Positions 11,301-18,700 of a DNA stretch of 21,314 nucleotides are shown here, piece by piece. Each line of letters starts with the position of its first letter. Position 1 is the stretch's first letter. The notes beneath the pieces were generated by a model. It was given only the letters and a program-made list of their open reading frames with translations, did no database searches and was not told the origin of the DNA. Position numbers and translations under genes: made by a program. The stretch spans positions 2,173,133-2,194,446 of the forward strand of contig KQ481983.1 of the NCBI GenBank assembly GCA_001430745.1, read 5' to 3'. Source of the stretch: Auxenochlorella pyrenoidosa. Taxonomy: Eukaryota; Chlorophyta; Trebouxiophyceae; Chlorellales; Chlorellaceae.

Positions 11301-12890
11301 TGCTGTGGGAGGGCAAGCGCCGGCCCACACGTCCAGGCCTAGGCCACAAGCAGATGCGCGGCAGGCGGGCCAGGGGGTCAGCTCGCAACTGGGCCCGCTG
11401 CTGCGTCACCTGCAGCGCGGGTATTTCCAGCGGGAAGTTGAAGGGGGTGATGATGGCCACAGGGCCATAGGGCCAGCGGTAGCCATGGCTGGCCTGCCCG
11501 GGGTGGTCGCCGGGCACACTGAAGCCGCGCGCCAGGAAGCGCACCTGCGGGCAGCAGGGCACCAGCAGTTCACGCGAGAGGCGCAGGGGCGCGGCGCCTT
11601 GGGGCGTGGCAGTAGGGTTGCGCCACCCGGCTCCAATGCGACACCAGCGGCGCGGCCTGCCGAGTTCCCGGACTCAAGCTGGTCTGGTCTCCTGGCGCTG
11701 CCTTGCAATGCCCTTTTGCCCCCGCCTGTGCCCCGAGCCCCCAAGCAGGAGCCTCTCGGCCCACCTGGTCCCCGCCGAAGTTCTCCAGGAAGGTGCGCGT
11801 CACCCGCACCTCGCCCACCGCCTGGGCGTAGCTCTTGGGCATTACGCGCTGGATGAGGCGCGCAAAGTGCGCCTCCACCTGCAGGCCGCAGGGGCGAAAG
11901 CAGCAGGGACAGCCAGCGAGCAATGTAGGCTGCACTGTGGGTTTTCTCGCCATGCTGGCCCTGATGTGGGACAGAGCGAGGGCTGGAACAGCTGCCGCTG
12001 CTGCTGCTGCGATTCCGGCGCGCAGGCAGTGCACCAGGGAGCAGGTTCCACCTCGGGACGGCGCATCTCTGCTGCGGCGCGCGCCGTGATGGCGCCCCAC
12101 ATCACATACCTACGGTGAGGGAAGCAGGAAAGCGTACTGAATTTGATGCAAAGCGGCAGATTCATTCGGCCTGTTTCGAGGCGTCATTCACTTAGTCCAG
12201 CTCATTCCAATCCCTGCCAGCAGCGATGCTGCTACAAGTCGAGACACAGAAGTGCAGCAAGGCAGACAGCAGGCGCACCGCTCCGGGTGCTTCAGCGGGT
12301 TGTGCTGCCCGCTCTTGGGCACGGCGTTGAGCGACTCAATAAAGGGGGATATCTCATGGGGCTGCATGTCTGGCAGCTGCATGTGTGAATGGGGTGGCAT
12401 GCAGTGCGGCCTGTCGGCTAATTTTATTGGAGACGGGAGAGGCACATTGCTGTGGCAGGCAGCTGCAGCCCGGGTGGTGCCTGCCGGGCGGGGTTGCCTT
12501 GCCTGGATGAAGGGCTCGCCATTCATTGGATCAGGCAGGTCCATGGTCTTTTCCGACTGCGTCCACTGCCCGTTCACTGCAAGGCGTGGGATGCACGTGG
12601 ATGTGCATGAACTTGCTCTAAAGCAGGCTGCCGGGGCAGTGCACGCTGTAGCCTGCGCCGCTGCGGCTCACCCAGGTTGCTGAGTCGGGCAGGTTTGGCC
12701 CCTGACATGGTGGAAGGGTCGACCTTGGACCAGGCCAGGGCGCCGCATTCTGGCCCATCTGCAGCGAGAGTGGCAGGTAGGATGTTGTGGCAAGGCAGCG
12801 GGCGCGCCGGCAGCGCCGGCGCCGGCGCCTTGCCATGGGTACTCATGAGCCCCTCGATCCCTCACCCGCCACTTTGTCGACATCCGACAT
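8349..12890 (-). CDS. P5CDH: Delta-1-pyrroline-5-carboxylate dehydrogenase (ALDH12 type)
   Basis: NAD-dependent oxidation of P5C/glutamate semialdehyde to glutamate, the last step of proline catabolism, normally mitochondrial. Exons: 12890-12866, 12758-12672, 12576-12503, 12376-12279, 12109-12052, 11878-11765, 11544-11410, 11225-11173, 10896-10781, 10615-10542, 10370-10293, 10175-10091, 9905-9780, 9586-9490, 9361-9301, 9117-9036, 8879-8790, 8633-8537, 8406-8349. This gives 535 residues plus stop, close to the plant enzyme (about 556). Landmarks: PFNFP at 186-190, cofactor-site FTGS at 261-264, Glu282 in LEDAGFDWK (possible general base), catalytic Cys317 in SGQKCSAQ, and the C-terminal APQNHWFGPAGDPR segment. 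The joined protein aligns collinearly with plant ALDH12 across nearly all junctions, including four GC donors (after 12503, 11173, 10542, 8537). The start is uncertain: no targeting peptide follows ATG 12890, and the frame stays open upstream to a TAA at 12989-12987. Confidence 0.95.
10911..11058. repeat. 30-bp minisatellite, about five copies, in a P5CDH intron
   Basis: A GC-rich tandem array with an exact 30-bp period (GCGCGCGCGC, ACGGCAGCAG, TTCTGCAGGG per unit). The first two copies are nearly identical and later ones diverge (ACAACGGCAG, AGGACAACAA, ACAATGGCAG). It lies wholly inside the intron 10897-11172, close to the acceptor used by the next exon. As 30 is divisible by three, the array stays open in several frames and makes false ORFs of Arg/Pro-rich repeats. 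Confidence 0.9.
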
Positions 12891-13552
12891 CACGGGTGCG
12901 CTGTAGACGGTGGGTTCAAGCGGAAAGACGGCTGGCGGAGCCGGTCTTGCCACAGCACGTCGGCTGGAGGTGCCGGTCCGGCAGAATTAGCCAGAATAAG
13001 CGACTCGTGAATTCAGTCAGAACCTAACGCATCCAAGAACCCTCCGAAACTCCACAGAGAAGCGTGTTCTTAAACCAGGCATGTCTGCTGGCGCTCTGGA
13101 TCGGCACTCGCACTGATGCCGCGCAACATGAGCAACATCCAATAGTATGGCTTCATTTGTATATGTTAAAAACGACCAGTGCCATGATTTCCATCATGTG
13201 ATCTGAAACATCATCGATCGTGTATAGAACAGAAGGCATGCCATGAATGCATTTTAAGACTACAAGCCACACGGACGCTAGAACACAGGGAAGCTTGGCA
13301 AGCAGATACACTATAGGAAATCAAAGTGAAGAGCAGCAGGTGCCCGGAAACGCAGCGCAGAAGAGGGCTGAAAATATTTGTTTGATTCATTGCATGAACT
13401 TACCAAAATGTGGCCGGCGCAGACGCAAGCAACCTCTGCTCAGCCGCTCTGCAGCATGCCACGTCGACTGTTTGTACACAGCTGCGATCTGGCCCCAGTC
13501 TGCCGGCCGATCGTCAGCATGGGGGCTGGGAGGCAGCAACAGTACGTGCGTT
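12891..13552. other. Intergenic: SnoaL gene 3' UTR and P5CDH promoter/leader
   Basis: About 660 bp between two minus-strand genes. The part 13040-13400 is clearly AT-richer than the genes. The 96 nt just above the P5CDH ATG stay open in its frame and encode an Arg/Ala/Pro-rich, acid-poor stretch that resembles a mitochondrial presequence. A short minus-strand ORF starts at an ATG at 13138, and a TATA-like TATAC lies at 13164-13160. I could not join either to the gene with good splice sites. No TGTAA motif for the SnoaL gene was found here. Confidence 0.5.
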
Positions 13553-15084
13553 TCACGGGGCCGGGCTGGCCTCCCCGCCCAGCGCCCTGTACAGAGCGAG
13601 CGGGCCGGCACCTTCGCTGGGCAGCACCTGCAGGCAGCGGGGCGTGTACAAGTGAGCCCGTTATGGCAAGGCGACCTCGAACCAGGAGAGATATGACGCA
13701 GTCGCGGTGTCAGCGCCTCTGCTGCGCGCACCAGCGCCCTGTGACAGCTTGCCCCGACACTGCGCTTGCGTCGACGCCGTGGCTCCAGCCAGCACCCGCG
13801 CACGCGCCCTGCACATGTCCCAACGCCCCGCAAGGCAGCAGGCACCAGCTCAAAACTGCAAGCAGCATGCACCCACCTCAATCTCCTTGATGCGTCCGCC
13901 CTCCACCAGCACTCGCATCAGCTGCTGCTCAAGCGCCACGCGCCGCCCCTCGGCCGGCACCGGCGGAACGCCAGGCGGAGCAAAGGGCGCCCCCGTGTGG
14001 CGCCCGCTGACCTTCACCGCCACGATGGCAAAGCCATCTGCGAGCAGCACGGCCAGCGACATGGACAGCAGGACAGATGCGCAATCAGGGGGCCTGCACG
14101 GCGGCTGCAAAGGCTCAAGCGCCCAGGGGCCCAGGGCCGCAGGTGATTTGCCATGCAACAGGGCTGCTCCTGCCTGTGGGGTTGGGTGGGAAGCTGCCCT
14201 GCTCCCTCCTCCCGGCTTGCACCCACCCTTGTCCACCTCCCCGTCGCTGACGGCGCTCCAGTTGAAGTCGGGGATGGCGGGCGCCACGCAGCCGCACATC
14301 AGCTCAATCCAGTCTGCGTGCAGCCGGGTAGGGTGGATATGCACTCCAGGTGGCAGCCGTTCTTTTGAAGGCAACTACCCTGCTGCGGCCTGTGCACCGC
14401 GACTGCAGCTGGCAGGGGCAAAAAGGGGCCCCCACGCCCCTTCCCCCCATGCTGTGCACACAAACCCCTCATGGCGGGAGCGCACCCGCTTTGCCGTACG
14501 AGCGCGGATGCCCCGCATCGTCCCGCAGCTGCTCCCGCATCTTGAACCCCTCCTCCAGCAGCTCCTCGTACACCTGCCGGGGCAGCTAGGCGGCGCGAGC
14601 TGGGTGCCGCTCAGCAGCCACGCGGTGTGCACGTCAGCGGCTGCCCCAGTGGTGGCCGTTTCCACCCAAGGGTGTATTGGGGCAGGAGGGCGGAGTTCCT
14701 GGGCGGTCAAGATCGTGGCCAAGGCAAGCCAGGCGGGCGCAGGCAGGCCGACTGCCGCACATCTGGGAGCAGGCCTTGATTCGTCCTACTTGCCTGTCGG
14801 TCGATGGGCCCGAAGAAGCGATCTAGCACAGCCCTGCGCTTTTCCAGGCCGAAGTCTGGCAGCGCCAGCCAGCGAGGCTTGGACAGGCCCAGCGCCTTTG
14901 ACAGCGCGAAGGACTGCACCCTGACAGGCGCCCGCCGAGGCGCCGGCTGCCAGCAGTGGGGCGCCCGCCGCAGTACCGGGCTGAAGAGGGCAGCTGCCGC
15001 CGAACCCTTGCCCAGTCTCGGAGCACAAGCTGTTTCGGGTGCAGAGACGGGTGCGCACGCTCCACAGCGTGAGAAAGGCGACAT
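13553..15084 (-). CDS. SnoaL/NTF2-like fold protein, probably plastid-targeted
   Basis: Uncharacterised protein of the SnoaL-like (NTF2 superfamily) fold, a small cone-shaped fold found in cyclases, isomerases and non-enzymatic binders; no reaction can be assigned. Exons: 15084-14794, 14573-14486, 14313-14227, 14037-13877, 13627-13553, giving 233 residues plus stop in unbroken frame. Residues 1 to about 55 are rich in Ser, Ala, Arg and Pro with few acids, as in algal chloroplast transit peptides. The fold region runs from about 83 to 225: an amphipathic N-terminal helix (YEELLEEGFKMREQL), WIELMCGCVAPAIPDFNW, then VKVSGRHTGAPFAPPG and VEGGRIKEIEVLPSEG. The His-Thr-Gly strand and the closing G-R-I-K-E-I strand are typical of SnoaL-like proteins. 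The first intron has a GC donor with GCAAGT. ATG 15084 opens a continuous 97-codon exon. The gene is divergent to the OGT gene. Confidence 0.82.
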
Positions 15085-15731
15085 AACTACTTCCGTTCTT
15101 GCCTCGGGATAATCGGACGCGGTCCCAAGTGATCGAATTGACGCACAATTGCGACAAGAGCAGCTCTATGCACGGCAGGCTGCCCAAGGCGCTGGGATGC
15201 CAGGCTGTGGCGCGCGCGGCATGCTGTGCATTCTCCGTCCTTGCACTCTCGCCTTCTGCACAACGCAGCTCAAACCTCGCGACATAGTTGGCACAGGGCA
15301 GCCAGCAGCCCCCAGGCCGCAGCGGCACCTCCTCTGTTCCCTGCAGCTGCCCAGCTGCCCAAGGCGACTCGATGCCATCTTCCTGAGAACAAATGCAGAT
15401 GACGGCACATGGGGCTCAGGCGCCGGCCTGGCCCCTGCCCACCCCCCTCACGCACCACCAGGAGGCTCCCTTTGAGACTCGCTGCCAGGAGCCCTCTGAG
15501 GGCGCCCGGGGCACCAATGCGGCGCTTTTCAGCATAGATGCGCTGGCTGGCCGCCCGCAGGCGCCAGCAGCGGCAACCCAAGGGGGCTCGCAGCCGGGCA
15601 CGGTCGGCGCCCGCCCGCCGCCTGCACCGCTTCCGCCCCAGGACGTGCAGCAGCCCCCGGCAGCAGGCGAGTGTGCTCGTGGAAGCAAAGTGCATGCAGA
15701 AGCCAGGGACGTCTGCGAATTCAATCGGTGC
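15085..15731. other. Divergent intergenic region between the SnoaL and OGT genes
   Basis: About 650 bp between the start codons of a minus-strand and a plus-strand gene, so it should carry both promoters. The part nearer the OGT gene includes a 151-codon plus-strand open frame from an ATG at 15393 (Ala/Pro/Gln rich). This could be a longer OGT first exon or 5' UTR. I could not choose a convincing donor for it. Confidence 0.5.
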
Positions 15732-18700
15732 CATGTCCCAGGTGGCAGGCGTACAGGACAGGGTGCACTGCTGGGCTTGTGCCCCGTCCCACCCTACCAC
15801 CCGCCGCACCCTGTGCAGGTCCGCAATCAGCGCAGGCCAAGCCAGTGACCTCCCATCCAGTGCCACAGCTGTCGAGCCCCAACAGTGTGCTGGCGTTCCT
15901 GAGGCCAGGCGGCGGGGCCTCGGCTGGCGGGGCAGCAGGAGAGGGCTCAGCAGCTACCACGCTCGACGGGACGACGGTGGCGGCGGCTGGCGCCAATGCC
16001 CTGACCAGCTCGCCCGCAGTTGCACAGCAGGCCATGATGCAGGCCTCTGCAGCCTACAAGCGCAGGGACTATGCCTCTGCTGTGCAGCTGTGCCGCGCGG
16101 TGAGCGGGCGGAGCGGGCACTGCTTACGTCATCCGCCAGCTGGCTGCTCCGGGGGAAGCATGAGCGCGGGCTGCCTCCCGTGCCAGTAACCACCGTGTCA
16201 TGCCACCTGCCTGCGTCACAACTGCCACGACCCCCCTCGACTGCGGGGGGCTGCACATCTGAGCACCATGCATGGCCCCTGTCCCCCCTGGTGCAGCTCT
16301 ATTCTGCTGGCCACGCCCGCCGCACCGACCTGCTGCTGCTGTTAGGCGCAGCCCACTACCAGCTGGGGCAGTACAGGGAGTGCGTGGCAGCCAACGACCA
16401 GGCCATACTGCTGGACCCCTCGCTGGCAGAGGTGCGCGGCTGGGGGCGGGCAGGGCAGGCCTCCAAGCGCACAAGCCTGTGGCACCAGTTGCTGCCTGCG
16501 GCCCTGTGCTTTGCGCTGCCTGCGACGTGGCCCCCACCTGGCAACTGGGTCGTCGCCAGGACCCGCGGCAGCTTGCCCCCGGTCTCCAGTCTGACGCGGC
16601 CGGCAGTCTGTCCCCCCGGTGCCCTTGGCCCCTTTGGCTTGCCCCAACCCGCTGCTCTGCCGCTCACTCTCCCCCCTGCAGGCGCACGCCAACCTGGCCA
16701 ACGCGCTGCAGCAGCTGGGGGCTGTGGACCTGGCCCTCATGTACTACTCCTCAGCGCTGCGCCTCAAGCCCGCCTTCACCGACGCGCTCAACAACATGGC
16801 CACGGCACACCTGCAGAAGGGCGCGGTGGCGCAGGTGCGGGCCTGGGCGGCCAGGGGCGGAGCTGCAGCACACCCGTCTCAGCGCCCGGCCGCTCGCCCC
16901 TCCCGCCGCCGCCTGCCTGCTTCCAGGGACGCGGTAGCCGTCCCACTGCAGACCAGGCAGGCAGCCCCTGCTTGGCGCTGCCTGGGCACGTGCGCTGCTC
17001 ATCCTTGCCCTGCTGCGCCCGCCTGGCCCGCCCTGCAGGCCATGGAGGCCTACCAAGCGGCGCTGGCCATCTCTCCCGGCCTGCCCGACGTGCGCACCAA
17101 CCTGGGGGACCTGTGGCGGGCGCAGGTGCGGCGGCGGCGGCGGGGCCCAGCCCTGCGGCGGGGCCAGGGTGGTACCGTAGGCTGCCTGCGCATCAGGAAT
17201 CGGCGCAGCAAACCGGGTGTGGGGTGGTGCAGGGGGCGCCGCCGTCGGATCCCATCATCTGCACAATGCACGGCCTCGCGACCCCCCTCCCACACCGTGC
17301 ACGATCCCGCTCGTTGAGCTGCTCATGCAGCTGCCAAGGCCCTGCCGTGCGTGCTCCCCTTCTTGCTTGCAGGGGGAGGCGGGGCGGCCAGCTGCGCTGG
17401 CGTGCTATGCAGAGGCGCTGCGCTGCGCGCCGGGCCACGCGCCCGCCTGGCGCGGCATGGGCGACGCGCACCGCGAGGCCGGCGAGCACGACCGCGCGGT
17501 GGCCTGCTACAAGGTGGGCGGGCCCCTGCGGCTCCCGCTGCTCCAGCTCTCATCTCGAGTGCACATGGGCCGCTGTCTGGCTGGCTCAGCTTTGATGCGG
17601 CCTGGTCGATGTGCGCCCGAGGCGCAACCCGGGCTTTGCGGTGACCCCGCTCTGCCGTGGCCGGCCGCCCGCCCGTGCAGGAGGCGCTGCGGCTGCAGCC
17701 GCACTGCGCCGACTCCCACACGGGGCTGGGCGTGAGCCTGCGCGAGCTGGGCCGCCGCGCAGAGGCGGAGGCCGCGTTTGAGGCGGTTGTGGCGCTGCGC
17801 CCCACCTGCGCCCTGGCCCTGGGCAACCTGGCGGGCATGTTCTACGACCAGGTGGGTGGCGCTCAAGGCTGACTTCGCCTCTGGGGGGCAACTCCTGGGC
17901 CCCGCCCTCTGCCTGCAGCTGCTGCCTCACAGTGCACCCCTGCGCTGGCTGGCCGGTGAGCCCGCTGGTTGTCGGTTGCACGGCCCAGCGTTATCCGGCT
18001 GCTGCACGACCCACCCGGGGTGTCTGCAGGGCAAGCTGGAGCAGGCGATTGGCACATACCAGCGCGCCATCGCCGCCCAGCCCCAGTTCCCAGAGGCCTA
18101 CAACAACCTGGGCAACGCGCTGCGCGAGGCGGGGCGCCCCGAGGACGCCATCGCCGCCTACACCACCTGCATTCAGCTGCAGGTGGGCTGGCGCCCCACA
18201 TGCAGGGGCTCGCAGCGGGGCCACGCGTGTGCTCCGTGACACAGGCGGCGCCTGGCTGCGCGGGCGAGGGCGCCAATGCGTTCAAAGTGCGGCATGTTTG
18301 GAGGCGCCGCATGCTCTCATGCACTGCACACCCCTGCATGCCCTTTTGCCCTGCAGCTGGCGGCCGCGCAAGCCCCGCTGCTGGCGGGGCAGGTCAACTT
18401 TTCTGGGCCTGCGGCCCAGGTGGGCGGGCATGGGTGACAGACAGTTGTACGGGCATGCACTCCAATGTCGATTCGACTGTCCCAAGCCCGCTCCGCTGGG
18501 CATGCTTTCGCACTGCCCAGACAGCCCTGCACGATGCCCTGCGCATTGCCCTCACAGCCACCACGCCGCCTGGCTTGTGCTTGTCCTTGGCCCGCAGAAC
18601 CTGGCCTCGCAGCAGGCGCAGCGCCTGTCTGTGGCCTACAACAACCTGGCAGGCATCCTCAAGATGACGTCGCGCCTGGCAGAGTGCATCCAGTGCTACG

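Noticed and set aside
10752..11330. Arg/Pro-rich repeat protein encoded by the minisatellite
   Set aside because: The repeat lies between two P5CDH exons that join without a gap in the family alignment, so the array is intronic and its open frames follow from the 30-bp period.
6376..12890. Functional cluster of an AP2 regulator next to proline catabolism
   Set aside because: Both AP2 factors and P5CDH are tied to stress in plants, but adjacency of two unrelated algal nuclear genes is no evidence of a shared pathway.
13707..14924. 405-codon plus-strand open frame antisense to the SnoaL gene
   Set aside because: The minus strand carries the recognisable protein with matching splice sites; this frame is its GC-rich shadow.
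15538..17595. 685-codon plus-strand open frame across the start of the OGT gene
   Set aside because: It is in a different frame from the TPR exons in most places, reads through clear introns, and codes for Arg/Ala/Pro-rich low-complexity sequence with no family. GC-rich DNA gives such long chance frames.
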